A DNA stretch of 64,000 nt from Saturnia japonica (GCA_033032175.1 CM065321.1:1076501-1140500), one strand, 5' to 3'; positions 35,494 to 47,814 are shown, counted from the first letter of the stretch. Notes: generated by a model from the sequence alone, not told the origin. Numbers and translations: made by a program.

Positions 35494-35722
35494 CGACGAA
35501 ATCTTTGATGGCTTGAGAGCCGGAGTCTAATATATCTGTAGGGTTGACCCTAATCTTGCAGTATTTGACGAAGGGCATCTCTGGAAGCTTCGCCCACTCG
35601 CCCCCGCCGCTTGTAGAGCAGTGGATGTCGATGGATATAGAGTTTTCATAAGCGCGTATGACACGCTGCACTTCATTTTCTTGGTAAGCGTCTGTAAAGT
35701 CAGCCAGGGAGAATGTCCCGTC
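35494..35722 (-). CDS. futsch: futsch/MAP1 N-terminal exon 3 of window
   Basis: This 229-nt exon starts DGTFSLADFTDAYQENEVQR, continues through VIRAYENSISIDIHC and KYCKIRVNPTDILDSGSQAI, and ends DFV plus one base. This is the standard MAP1 N-terminal order after the GNGSW..Q motif. The acceptor is ttgcttcag at 35723 and the donor is gtaagt at 35493, both strong. It ends in phase 1, matching the two-base start of the exon at 28783-28941. The insert of three glycines in the CSTSGGGEW region looks lineage specific. Upstream (35165-36400) lie two SINE copies in the neighbouring introns. Confidence 0.93.
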
Positions 35723-36140
35723 CTGAAGCAAAATATATAGTGTTAATACATCGAAATATAGGTAGAGGCTAGTAATTAGAATAAAATAAACGTGTAATTT
35801 CTCGTTTCGATCACTTTTATCATGGGCCGTTTAGACATCATAGAATGAGACAGATATTATATATTAGTCTTGTTTACGTTATTTTATAGTACAAAACTTG
35901 TTCGTAAATAATATTAATATCAAATTAAATGTGTTATATATTTGTAAAATACCATAATTAATAATTATATATATTTATTATAATATGAATAAAATAAAAA
36001 CTATATCATAGATAAGATACAACGAGTCACTAACGGAAGAAGTTGATTTTATTTTATTGTTAAAGCTACGGCGTACATGTCTTTAGTCTTTATCTTCGTA
36101 CCATAATGTCTGTGTGCAACTAATGACACTATGGTGGGAC

Positions 36141-36392
36141 TGTCTCATTAGCCTAGTGGTCCTAAGCGCGACTGTTATGCTCGAAGTCCTGGGTTCGATT
36201 CCCAGGTCGAGCAAAATGTTATTGGGATTTTCTATGTAATTCTCAGTAGCAGCTCGAAGTTTGGCTTCGTGCCCGATTAATGGTGATAGGCTCGCCCCTA
36301 TTACTTGGGAGTAACATATCCGGAGAACTGTAAGTGTATACCTCTGTCTAACGCTTCGGGGATACAGGCGTAACGGTATTGTGTATGTGTAA
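36141..36392 (+). repeat. tRNA-derived SINE, family S, copy 3
   Basis: Complete-looking copy with A box attagcctagtgg, B box ggttcgattccc, linker gtcgagcaaaatgttattgg, body cagtagcagctcg and gtgcccgattaatgg, and 3' part acaggcgtaacgg. Confidence 0.83.
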
Positions 36393-37019
36393 ATACACCT
36401 AAGTGTATGGTGGCCGCGATGCATTCGGCCACTATTATTGTGTCCAACCAGCCAGCAAATTGACTCTTAGCTTGCGTATAATATGAGATGTTCAACTTTG
36501 TTAACTTTGAATCACGACACGCGTTAATGAGTCACAAAGTAGGTTTTTCATTTACTGAGATTTAACAGATATACTGGGAAAAACAAAAACTGATTTTATA
36601 TAAAACACACGTATATGGAATTACGGATGCACAGAGAAATGCATTTCAAAGGCTGTCATTTTTTATTTCCGTCTGTCATTTTCCCGGATCGGCTCGAGTG
36701 GCGTGTATTGACATATGTCGGATTGTAAACTTCCCCGATTTTCTCGTTTAAAATTCATATAGTAATAAATGTTTCTATGTTAAAGTTGAACAATCAAATC
36801 AAATAATTCTATATTTAAATACAATATTAATAAGCAACTTATAGCAACTATAATATTAAAATACAATTATTAATATTTCAATCATAAATCTGTAATATAA
36901 ACATAATAAATTGAGTAATTGACATTTTTATACATGGTTTTTAATCACGTATCAATTTAGTATTGTATAAATCGACAATAGGTTGAATAAGTCGAGTTTA
37001 CTCCTTTATGGACTTGGTT

Positions 37020-37610
37020 GGAAAGCCTTGACACATAGGTGTGTTACCAGCAAAACTCTTCGGCGCGAAACACAGGAATCGAGCTATATAGTTCTGTGGC
37101 AGAAATAGGCGTGGCCGGTAGTGCTATATCGTTCCTATTTTTTTGTAAAACGAAACGAAAACCAAAAAACTGAAAACCCAGTTTTTATTCGTTCCTAAAT
37201 TTTCGGTTTTCTTTTACAACTAAATTTGTATTATATTGTAAGTAATAAGATTAATTTTAGCTTATTCATTAATTCAAATTTAAAGTAGTTTCTTGTAACA
37301 GTTTACTGTTCATTCAATAATAGTCCTTATAACAATGACTATATATCTGTTCTATCAAAACGTTCGAAGCGCGTCTCGTTCGCTTTAAAACTTGTCATTG
37401 TTAAATAGAGAAACAGTTCGTTCGTTTTTCATAGAAGAACTGGTTACTAAAAGGGTTTTTGAACGAAACGCCCAGTACTAGTGGCCGGTGGTACTTCTGC
37501 AGTAAAACCTTGTATAGGCTCTACCACTTTCTCTCTCTTGAGATTATTTATGTTATGGTATCACTTTTCAAAATAATATCAATACAAGTGTCTTATATAT
37601 CGAACTCGTG
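37020..37610 (+). repeat. SINE-like repeat split by a MITE
   Basis: The left part (37020-37118) has cacaggaatcgag and cagaaataggcgtgg. The right part (37489 on) has tggtacttctgcagtaaaac and ctctaccactttctct. Joined, they match the uninterrupted unit at 53415-53600 (cacagaaataggtgtgg, catctgcagtggaaccttg). Confidence 0.6.
37111..37488. mobile_element. hAT-type MITE with 8-bp target duplication
   Basis: The element at 37119-37480 (362 bp) is flanked by gtggccgg on both sides (37111-37118, 37481-37488). Ends are tagtgctatatcgttcc and, on the reverse strand, tagtactgggcgtttcgttc, which are imperfect inverted repeats. An 8-bp duplication and TAGTG/CAGTG-like ends point to the hAT superfamily. There is no transposase. 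The host repeat is continuous across the site once the MITE and one duplication are removed. Confidence 0.75.
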
Positions 37611-38572
37611 ACTTCGTTTGCGTTAAATGTAATATAAAGTTTAATAGGAATAAAGAAAAGCTTATATCACTCGAGGACAAATTAACTTTCACTCAGTGAA
37701 ATTAGTATTAAAATGGGACCAATAGCTGCAGATATAACCCCCTGCACATAGGCCATTATGAACGTGAAAATAACGTTCACTGTAAACCTTTTCAATAGTA
37801 ATCGGCCTTTTGCAAATAATGATTGTATTTATTACACAATTTATAGGAACATATGTGCAGTTCACACGCGTTACAGAACTGAGACCTTCAGAAAATATAA
37901 AACAATCTAATTTAAAATCTCTTTTAAAAAATTCGATATCATCGGGACTCAAACTATCGACCATCCGTACAGTACCTACGTACATCTGAGTTTAGTCATG
38001 GATGACGGTCATAATTATGAAATTTTTTATTAACCGTGCGTAATGCAAATGTATTCTATCGAATTCCCTCGCAGGCTAAATCCTACAGACGTATGTGTTT
38101 GTCTCTTTTTAGTGACGAATTTTCGTTTCATCGCGTTTCAAAAGCAAACAGTATTACAGAAGTTTTCACTTAAAAAGTTTATTACAGTACCTAATAATGT
38201 TTTTTTCTCTTAATATTATGTCGTCCAACAAAAATCGTTTAAATTCTATTTCGTTATTCTAAGTAATATGAATTTTACAATTTCCTTTTCCCTCGAGGCG
38301 TTGAGGTTATCGCAAGCAATTACCTCTGAAAATGTCTTAATCATTCGACCGATCTCTAAAGTTGGCAAATTGTTCTTTTTACCAACATTCCTTCGGGACC
38401 CTCGCTTAAGTAGGGGTTCTTTTTGTTTTTGACATTAACCGTTTCGACGATTTTTGTGCACAATGTTCTGTTGCGATAGGAGGTCGAAAGGCTATTTTAA
38501 TTTCAGGGCAATGAAAAGTCTTTGCGGCCGTATGATGTGAAAGGAATTGAAAATATTATTAACTGTATATTA

Positions 38573-38851
38573 ATACGTGAAGCTAAAAGCTTTCTACCCC
38601 TTTTTAAGCATATTGCCTACACGGAAGACTGTGAGATTTGGCATGGTTAAAATTTATATGGAGAAGGAGTGCAGAAAGCTAAAATGTATCTATAATATCT
38701 GTTAGTAATATATTAAATTAAATTGATTATACTGCGAAATCTAAACCCGACCAGTGCCATTGAACTTAGATCCCCCAAACAAACGTCAAACAGAAAATAG
38801 TCTATAATCAAAAAGTCGCTGGCCAAATTTCGACCTTAGGGCGATCGCTAG
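38573..38851 (+). mobile_element. Helitron-like family H1, copy 2
   Basis: Starts tatattaatacgtgaagc and ends ttagggcgatcgCTAG followed by T. The 8-base palindrome gcgatcgc overlaps the terminal CTAG. Internal blocks match the other H1 copies. Confidence 0.65.
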
Positions 38852-40457
38852 TAAATATAATTATCTGAGAAGTATTATTCATCTCATATATTAGAAAGAT
38901 TAACAATACAACATAATTTTATCTTCCTATATCTATGTTCCTTATGATATCTCTTCGTAGAACTTCACTATTTTTGATCGCCCACATCGTAACAGATACG
39001 CATGAGGTCGATTTCACCTACTCCCACAATGAACATGCTAAATAGAATCATTACAATTGCTTTAAAAGATAGGTCAGTAACAGGAAACTCTTTATAGATC
39101 TTGCTTAGTCGCATACCCAGTGTAAGGTATAAAAATCGATTTTAAGAATAAATCCTGGTCTAATTTATTTTACAGAACTCTGAATTTCGAGGCAAGTAAA
39201 TAGTTTTCAACAGTACAAAACATTTTGAAATTGGATAAATTATTTATAAACTTGCTAAAATACTCTTTAATGCTATTAATATAGATTTGAATTTCATTTG
39301 TGCCTCTTAACTTAAGTAACGTTTGAAATACAGCCTCAGCTTGTAGTCTTTGAATATTTAATGTTGACCTTTCGGGTAGAGCAAACACATAAACTTTCTC
39401 TCTGTCACAGCGACAGTTCAGAGTTGGGTCTCTTGGTTGAATTACTTTGCTTTCTATTATTCACAAATGCTAAAGGTAACCTAACAAATTGTAGAAATGA
39501 GAAACTGTTTATTATGTTAATTTATTTACCTGAAACTACCTTGCCTCTCGTATACTATTTAATGCGGATAATAATCCACCTAGTGTTCCGAAAAATCAAT
39601 TATTCCAATAACTTCAAGGTTCAATACGAGCACTTTACATTAATAAAGCTCTTTGTTAAGTCCAAGAATTTTAAATTATTGTAAGACTTTTTGCAGATAT
39701 CCATTCTATCTCTTCTGAGCGTAGAAAGTATTCGTCTCAAATCTAATAACATCTCCTTATTAGTGGACAACTTACTTAAAGTATGTGATTGGATGGTCGC
39801 AATCTCAATTTTTTGCAAATTAATATTGTTCCTACTAAGGTTACACAAATGAAAGTTAGCCAGTTGCAATCTATAACCGTATAAGCAGCACTAATATTAT
39901 GTATTCCTATTGGAAAGCAGTTGTGTACTATTTTGTTCCGATATGAAGGATTAATATAATAGCACTCGATAAACTATTACATGGACGTGCTAAATCCTGC
40001 TAATCAACTAATTAGGCGTATCGATAAATGAGACTTGTAGTGTAATTATGCCCTTTATAAACCTCTACAAATGTGAAATATTTCATTTAGGCTCCTTTCA
40101 CCTTTGGATATTAGCCGGTGTATATCCAATTATTTACATGTCTTACAGACTTTCTCCGTAATAAGCTTAAACATTTGCATGAGCACGACCGACCTTGAAT
40201 AAGTCGTCATCAGCAAACAATGATCGTGGACTTATATCATCAAGTAGATAGAAAGTTATTTTGCGAAGCATAAAAAAAATTAAAAGTTTTAATTTAGTTT
40301 TACGGGATAGGGAATTATGATTGATCATGATTGGACTTTGGTCCATTTTTATTGGCTATATATATGATTACAAACTCCAGTGGGCATTTATTGCCTGATA
40401 AAATAGCATATTCAATTGTTACTTATTTCCAAAAAATGGAGATAGGGAAAAAATTAC

Positions 40458-40630
40458 CTGCATAATCCAGGATCCGTTGCCAGCAAATGTGTAACCGGCG
40501 TGTACAAGGTGTCTGTGTCTCGTGAAGGAACTTAGCAAATTCCTCATGCACTGCATCAGCGTGTTCATTTGAGGATGTATCAGGATCTCTGTCACCAGGC
40601 TCTCTGATGCGAACTGAATAAGTCTCTCTC
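40458..40630 (-). CDS. futsch: futsch/MAP1 N-terminal exon 2 of window
   Basis: This 173-nt exon codes for GERLIQFASESLVTEILIHP, then a stretch with NLLSSFTRHRHLVHAGYTF, ending GNGSWIMQ. It is one of the most conserved parts of the MAP1 N-terminal domain, in both vertebrate MAP1A/B and insect Futsch. The acceptor is ttgttacag at 40631 and the donor is gtaatt at 40457. The first two bases complete the Gly codon begun in the 52294-52392 exon, and the exon ends on a complete CAG codon (phase 0), so it joins directly to DGTFSLADF. No frame break is visible. The exon is isolated between introns of about 4.7 and 11.7 kb. Confidence 0.93.
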
Positions 40631-41520
40631 CTGTAACAAAATAAAATATTTGTATCGTACGTTCAAATTTGAAATTGTCCATCACATATATCATTTGTAA
40701 CAATCATCATCTTCTTTACGCACATCTGTGGGAAAAGTTTTATCCAAATAGTAGCAAAACACATTAGTTAAAATCGGTCACGAAACGATTAAAGATGTGT
40801 TCCGCACATCATCACTTACGCGTAACATCAGGTAAGATTATGGCGAAATGCTATTCGCCCATGTGAGACTGAAGACGAGACTACATACTGTCAGAAAATT
40901 TAGTGGCATTAAATACTGGCGATATGACCATGTCATAAAAAAATCAAAGGAGCACATGACCAGGAAAATATGAACATTTAAACTGGCTCAGCGGGTTGCG
41001 ACTCCTAGCCTTAGCAACATGGGTAACTTTAGTAAAAGAAAAACATGAAAGGGTTTGTTAGACCAAAAAAATGAACAACCTTAGTGTGATATTCAAGTGT
41101 CCTACCAGTAAAGCTAAATTCACAAGGGCTCGTTAAGCTGGTTCATCATTCATTTGACCCTGAGGACCCTAACTAGTCACTTCGTAATATATAAGCTATT
41201 AATAGTAGCTCTTTTATCCTGAAACCAAACTCTATAAAATTTTACAACCTATATATTCCATAGTGTCGCTTCGCTTATAAAATGATTGCGCTATTCGGAG
41301 TCAATAATTTTATTACCCGCCAGGTTTACTTCGAGGAATCCGTACTGAGTCAATACACCAGATGGTATAGGTATTATAGAATGAGTTATGACAGTTGACA
41401 AATACGATGGTTTGAAACGTTTTCTATACTGACTATTTTGGTCAAGCTTAGAACATTTAATGTTCAATTATATTCAAAACAAAGCGTTTGTGGGGGCGAA
41501 TATTACCACCTCCACATTAA

Positions 41521-42312
41521 AAGGGAGGATCCTTCGACCAGACGAGCGTTATGTCTGGCGGGTAGCTGCCCCGTTGGGCAACAACCGTTGTTGTTGTCGG
41601 GTTCTTCAATTGTTCGATTAATTTTAATATCGCGATGTAGGATGCATCGTATGTGGCGAGATAGAGGTCTCTATGTAGGATGCGTCAGTTATGGCGAGGA
41701 TAGTTGTCGCTACATCACTGGTAGCCATTGCAAAGGGAGGATCCTCTGACCAGACAGGTGTTATGTCTAGCGGGCATCTGCCCAACGGTTGTTGTCGGGT
41801 TCTTCAATTGTTCGGTTAATTTTAATATCGCGATGTAGGATGCGTCGTATGTGGCGAGATAGATGTCTCTATGTAGGATGCGTCAGTTATGGCGAGGTTA
41901 GTCGTCGCTACATCACTGGTAGCCATTGCAAAGGGAGGATCCTCTGACCAGACAGGTGTTATGTCTAGCGGGCATCTGCCCAACGGTTGTTGTCGGGTTC
42001 TTCAATTGTTCGGTTAATTTTAATATCGCGATGTAGGATGCGTCGTATGTGGCGAGATAGATGTCTCTATGTAGGATGCGTCAGTTATGGCGAGGATAGT
42101 CGTCGCTACATCACTGGTAGCCATTGCAAAGGGAGGATCCTCTGACCAGACAGGTGTTATGTCTAGCGGGCATCTGCCCAACGGTTGTTGTCGGGTTCTT
42201 CAATTGTTCGGTTAATTTTAATATCGCGATGTAGGATGCGTCGTATGTGGCGAGATAGATGTCTCTATGTAGGATGCGTCAGTTATGGCGAGGATAGATG
42301 TCACTATATCTA
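41521..42312 (+). repeat. Satellite-like tandem repeat, about 198-bp unit, four copies
   Basis: gggaggatcc recurs at 41523, 41735, 41933 and 42131, giving spacings of 212, 198 and 198 bp. The last copy is partial. Copies two to four are nearly identical. Each unit holds two related sub-repeats of about 36 bp (gatgtaggatgcgtc..atgtggcgag and tatgtaggatgcgtc..ttatggcgag). Confidence 0.93.
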
Positions 42313-42674
42313 TGTCGCTATACGTTTAAAGGATAGTTTCATTCGTACGAATATTTTATTTTGTATTGAATTAAAACTTCTATAGTGGTGCGACTTCAGA
42401 GTTAGTAACTAATAACGGTCAGTGAAATCTTGGTGTTTAGTAAAATCTTCTTGTAAATATGAATATACAATTATAAATTATATTAATTCATTATATTTAT
42501 AATTATATAAATTACCATTAATTATTAATAATTGTATATCATATTATAAAAAAATCTTCTAAATTGTAACCTTACTTGTTTATTTTTAGTAAAGTCGTGG
42601 TATCTTCCTAAAATTTCAATTTTGTTTTATTATAAATATATTATCCATACAATTAATCTATATATTATATATAT

Positions 42675-42785
42675 CAATTACGTTCTATAAATAGACGCGT
42701 TATACTCTGACTAAAAGCAATTGGAACATGGCACAAATATTGTTATCAACATGTTGAAACAAAAGAGATAGGAAATCACAACGTA
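42675..42785 (+). repeat. Left arm of a 2.4-kb inverted repeat pair
   Basis: About 107 bp (ttacgttctataaatagacg, ctaaaagcaatt, cacaaatattgttatca, caaaagagataggaaat) match the reverse strand of 45093-45205. Arms are similar but not identical. Confidence 0.75.
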
Positions 42786-42904
42786 AAGCGGAAGCTCTGT
42801 ATTCAAAAAAGGAAACTGAAAGCCATTGCCCACCTTTCACGATCGCATGTAAAGAGCGTCAATGTCGTATTTTCTAAACGTAGACAAATAATTTAACATC
42901 AATG

Positions 42905-43065
42905 CTTGCATTAAAAAATGAATCTTTTTATTAGTAATGCCATCTGTTGATCTTAAAGAAAATATATTCAAGGCGCCATCTATCAACAAGTCGTCGAACT
43001 AACATGACAGCTCTTTAGATTGTTTACATTTTGTAAATTGTGAAGTATTTGCAGTGGCCAGTTAG
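42905..43065 (+). repeat. Interspersed repeat, copy 1 of 2
   Basis: aatgccatctgttga, aaggcgccatctatcaa and gtatttgcagtggcc also occur in order at 56335-56475 (aatgccatctgttaa, aaggcgccatctgttaa, atatttgcacgggtc). Confidence 0.65.
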
Positions 43066-43559
43066 CTATTAATATTGATGTTTATTACCTATTATTTTTA
43101 ACAAATTTGACAATAGATTTTACTAAACGTTACTCTCGTGTTGATATTAAAGAAAATTCTTTTCTTTATATTGTGTTATTTAAACAGGCTGAAAGAATTC
43201 ACTTTTGAAAACGTCAAAGCCGCGAGATAGCACACGATGCTATTATTGAGTCTGGCTCAGTTATCGGCGCCGCCATTCACAGCCTTTCATTTGCAATTCA
43301 CCTGCGTTCTATTCAATTCAACCTGCATTCTATTTTATTGAAAGCTTTTCAATTTAATTCTTTCACTCGTCGATACGTGTCACAGAGAGACAGCTTTGAA
43401 GCTGCATTTTAACTAACTATTTAATCTAACCTCATATTTAAATATATGTTTATATGTTTTTGATGTGAAACATCTTTAGGCGAGGTGTAAACGTGGCGAC
43501 TCATCGCCACGCTATATGTTGGAATATATGTAGTATTATACAATTATGAAAATAATCAC

Positions 43560-43745
43560 TGCAACCTCACTGACCCCTCAAAGAAACCCCACAGGAAAAT
43601 TGTCGGGACACCCTTTGGGACCCCCAGGACCCCTCATAGGAGATTTTTTGGGACGCTCTCTGGGACCTCTTGACCACCCACCACTAACCCCTCACGGGAC
43701 CCCTCAACGCCCCCCCACAGGGATATTGTCGGGATACTGACAGGC
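43560..43745 (+). repeat. C-rich degenerate minisatellite
   Basis: Repeated phrases of the type gggac(c/a)ccc, cccctca and cacaggaaaattgtcggga / cacagggatattgtcggga in an otherwise AT-rich intron. The first and last parts match, suggesting one unit of about 150 bp with smaller internal repeats. Confidence 0.6.
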
Positions 43746-43789
43746 GTCCCGTGACAGCTTTTTAAATTTTTTATTTTTTGTATAGCCTA

Positions 43790-43958
43790 TTATTATATTT
43801 ATTTATGAAGGTTATAGACTATACAACTTCACGCCATGACCTTTAGGGGCTGAGCAGTAACAATAAACGGTATGCGCAAGTAGGAGAGGTGAGACCTGCG
43901 CCCGTTGCGCATTGTTGTAATAAATCTAACACGGGGAAAAACCGTGGGGCACAGCTAG
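43790..43958 (+). mobile_element. Helitron-like family H3, 3' end fragment
   Basis: Ends acggggaaaaaccgtggggc then acagCTAG at 43955-43958 followed by T. The hairpin is ACGG...CCGT. The same terminus is found in the complete element at 62304-62955. The 5' boundary is unclear. Confidence 0.55.
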
Positions 43959-44599
43959 TATGTTTACATGTATAGGAAAAATAATGCGGTTAGCGAGTAC
44001 TGTAAGAAAGTCGACAGGCAATAATATGAAAGCAACAAAGGGGTTATTCACACTCGACACAATAGAGCGAGTATCCGGCGAACAATAAGCTTTTGTTGTA
44101 CCACCCTTCAGGGCTCCCTTTCGGCGCCGTGAAATAAACTTTTACATTAACAACGTTGTCTTCTAGTCATTCAAGAACAGAAGCGACTCGGAATGGTTTT
44201 GAAAGACTAAATTACTAAACGCGGCCATGGTTTTGTTTGTAGTGAATTATGACCCACTTCTGATACGGGGTTTTTTTATACAAATAAGATAGCAAACAAG
44301 CGGTACCTGATGGTAAGCAATTACCGTGGCCTATGTACGTTTGGATATCACCAGCGCATTGCCGACCTTGAACTCTCCTTCTTCAAGGAGCTCTGGAAAC
44401 CCTGATAAAAGTAAGAATAAGACACTTGGTTATTTAGCTATGACCCGTGCAACTTCGTCTGCATCACACAAAAAAAGTTCTCAAAAGGATTTTTTTTTTA
44501 ATAGTAGCTCGGTATATTGACGGTACTACCCCTGATGGTAAGCACAGCGCGATCCAAACACAACGGCGACCACCGACAAATCTAAATCTATATAATTTT

Positions 44600-44752
44600 T
44601 TCCCTTTTTTGCAACATTCCTCAGCCTTCCTCGATAAATGAGCTATCCAACACTAAAATGATTTGTTCTATTCGAACCAGTAGTTCCCGTGTTCCCGCGT
44701 TCAACCAAACAAACAAACAAACTCTTCAGCTTTATAATATTAGTATATATAA
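44600..44752 (-). mobile_element. Helitron-like family H3, 5' end fragment
   Basis: The minus strand starts near 44750 with actaatattataaagctgaa and gtttgtttgtttg, the same 5' pattern as the 62955 end. Confidence 0.5.
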
Positions 44753-45092
44753 GGTTAGGGTTGACGTATTTCACTAATCGGGCTGCCGCAAGTGAAGTGA
44801 AATCTCCAAAGAGATACAGTTTTAACGTTCTTCTCGAGCATTTACAGGACGTTTTCGGCCATCTAACTCAATTGTATTTTAAAATAGATACAGCATTAAC
44901 GCTCTTTACATGACATTGGAAATGAGGGGCAATTGCCCATAGTTCACTATTGTTTATATACCGGCGCGAGTGAAAACAAACTTGTATTTTGTGAAAACAG
45001 AAAAATAATAACATAGCAGCGGCCGACACGCCAATACTACAAAGGAAATTTAAGCGGGTATTTTTATCCTTTTTTGACAACAGAGTATACGC

Positions 45093-45205
45093 GTCACGCC
45101 GTCATTTCCTATCTCTTTTGTTACAACACGCTGATAACAATATTTGTGCCGTTTTCAAATTGCTTTTAGTTAGAATTTAGGGCATCTATTTATACAACGT
45201 CATTG
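45093..45205 (-). repeat. Right arm of a 2.4-kb inverted repeat pair
   Basis: Reverse strand reads gttgtataaatagatgcc, actaaaagcaatt, cacaaatattgttatca and caaaagagataggaaat, as in the left arm at 42675-42785. Confidence 0.75.
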
Positions 45206-46719
45206 CCATAACTAGACTAATACATCTAGATACTGCTGGCCCTTGTGATGATTTTTTTTTTTACAGGCTTTTCAGTACAATCCTCGTAATGCGATAAAAG
45301 ATCGTAAATGCTGATAACAACAGTTTAATTTTTTATTTTTTATTACCATGATCTAATGTTCTCCATTTAAGTACCAACATCCTATGAATTATAATTTTTT
45401 AACCCAATTTCCTCAATAATCTAAGAATAATCGAGAAATGAATATTTATTACATTTTAAATCCATATAAATATTGCTACCCTACAAATTGTTATTAAGAA
45501 CCTACTTGTTGGGGTAAAGACATTTGGGTCAGATATCATCTTCAGAAATATATATTAGGTACATAAAACAATAAATAAAATTAAAATGCGTTAACCTGAA
45601 AACGCCAGAAGTAATGTCTATGATTATTTTACACAATTATCGGTTAAAGATATCTAAAACCCTTATTCTATTACAAATATGAAATAGCGATCTTAAGCCA
45701 AATTGTTATTTACGATATAAAGGTAATATATAAATATATTACAGCTTAATCTTCGGTTAGTATAATGGGATTAACGAAAAGCCATATTAGAGGAAAAAGC
45801 TTACTATAGATCCATACTAATTCAATTATTTCAGTTTGTAACGTGAATGTTTGGATTATGAATTAGTAATATTTACTCCTGATTTTTCGTATATAGCTGA
45901 TATTGTTTTTAAACATAAATAATAACATAATCCTGTTTATTTATTTTTTCAAGTAACGTACAGCCATATCAATAATATATTTAATAATAATATAAACTAA
46001 AAGGCGAACAGTACAATATCTTCAAATAAACCTTAAAACTTAATTTTGAAAAATCGTATGGTTGCAAACATTTAAGGTAAAACTATATAAATTTAGAATT
46101 CCGTAAGAACTATGTGTTTTTTCTACTGTGTTGTTTTATTATATAGAATTTTATATAATGTACTTTAGTTATTGTAAACGAGTTAAATGAATTCGAAGTA
46201 ATGCACGGAAAGTGATATCGAATTATATCATAATCTTTCTAGAAAATTTTATTAAGATAACCATTAATTCTGGAATGCGAAAAATATATATATTGACTTG
46301 TGACCTTAGACATGGTTTATGACGACCAAACTAGTGATAATACCTACTAACATAATGACGTCATAACCTTGTAACCTCAAACGCAGCGCTCGTTAGCGCC
46401 GTTTGTCATTTCAGTCAGCGCACTCGTTCAGTGAACCAGAAACTGATAACCGAGTTAGAGCGCTACAGCGCTGTACGGTTACCATTTACTCTGTGGGTAG
46501 TTAGGTAGTTACTAGTTGTGAGACTTTATTCTTTACTTCTACAGTTGAATTAGCGTTCGGTTCATTAGGTTATGTATACACGATATACATTTCTTTATAG
46601 TGATTTACTGGGAAGCGAACCATAATCGTATCGATGGATATATTTGATACCCAATATTAATAACATTATAACTTATTTAGTAATGGTTTACAATAAAGCT
46701 GTCTATTTTTTTTTTATCA

Positions 46720-47160
46720 AGTCGAGTGGTATTTCTTCTTTGTTTTCTTGCCCTTATCCCGTACTAGGTGGGGTCGGCACAGCACGTCTTCTTCTTCCAT
46801 TAATCTTTTTAGGGCGCCCTCTTTTCGCACTACCTCTCACTATCATCTCCATTGTCTTTTTCGCCGCATGACTCTCACCCCTCCGCATAACATGTCCATA
46901 CCAGCATAATCTTCCACTCTTAAATTTTTAACTCTCTAGTGCTACTCTCAGGCTTCCTCTAAGATAGGTACTCATTACTTATTCAATCCATTCTTGTCAC
47001 TCCGCACATCCGTCTCAACATTCGCATCTCTGCTACATTCACTCTCCTTTCATCCGTCGCTTTCGTAGCCCAGCAGTCTGATGCATACAAAGCAACAGGT
47101 CTTTTAATAGTCTTATAGATTTTTCCCTTTAGTTTAAGGGGTATACGCTGATTACAAGTT
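46720..47160 (-). pseudogene. RTE-type LINE reverse transcriptase C-terminal relic
   Basis: Reverse-strand translation, with frame changes, gives KGKIYKTIKRPVALYASDCW, ATKATDERRVNVAEMRMLRR, MCGVTRMD and RLCWYGHVMRRGESHAAKK. This is the familiar C-terminal region of RTE/BovB-like retrotransposon RTs common in arthropods. Only the 3' part is present, and it is degenerate. Confidence 0.75.
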
Positions 47161-47604
47161 GATCCCGAGACCTGTCGTCACTTCATCATTTATATAACTA
47201 AAATAATAACTAATATTAGTCTAACCCAAATATTGTTTTTATTTCTTTTCTAAGTTACTTTATACTTTTATTTTATTGTAATTAAAGTTACCATGTTATT
47301 CATATTGGATAATAAATAATATGAGCCTTAAAGGTAAGACACGGGCGTAATCGTCACGCCAGATCACAATGTATTTGGCGATTTTAGAGTATTAGGTTCT
47401 ATAACAAGATTCCGAAGCACATTACTGATTTGCCGGACAACAAGTTCAAGGACCATTTCAAGTGGGTTTTACTGTTAAAAGGTTATTATAGGGTGAATCA
47501 TTATGTGGATGATAACGATGTCTGGAAGTGACTCCCTCTCTGTGCGTCTACTAAATTATTATTATTGTTTTATATTACCACTTTTGTATAGTTGGAAAAA
47601 GATA

Positions 47605-47735
47605 AACCCGATCGAGTTTCTTACCGGTTTTACTCGATGCCTGGGATATTTTCCGAACCGGCAGTAATGTTTTGACGTTTATAAGTGCTCCTTCTTAGAG
47701 CTTGAATTGTATAATAATTTTTTTTGATTTTGATT
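47605..47735 (+). repeat. Interspersed repeat with TGATTTT tail, copy 2
   Basis: cgatcgagtttcttaccgg, tttgacgttta.aagtgc and tttttttgattttgatttc match 33540-33690 in order. Confidence 0.55.
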
Positions 47736-47814
47736 TCGAGTACCGAAAAGTCAACAGTTCTTTCCATATTTATTCCACATACATTGCTACTATAAAAACA
47801 AATCTCAAACACTC

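Larger units (their letters stand above)
35723..40457 (-). other. Intron of futsch, 4.7 kb
   Basis: GT-AG intron containing SINE copy 3 (36141-36392), a SINE-like repeat interrupted by a hAT-type MITE (37020-37610) and a Helitron-like copy (38573-38851). The rest is AT-rich with no gene seen. Confidence 0.8.

Noticed and set aside
41521..42312. CRISPR-like array
   Set aside because: Units are about 198 bp and near-identical throughout, with no short repeat and variable spacer pattern, and the genome is animal.
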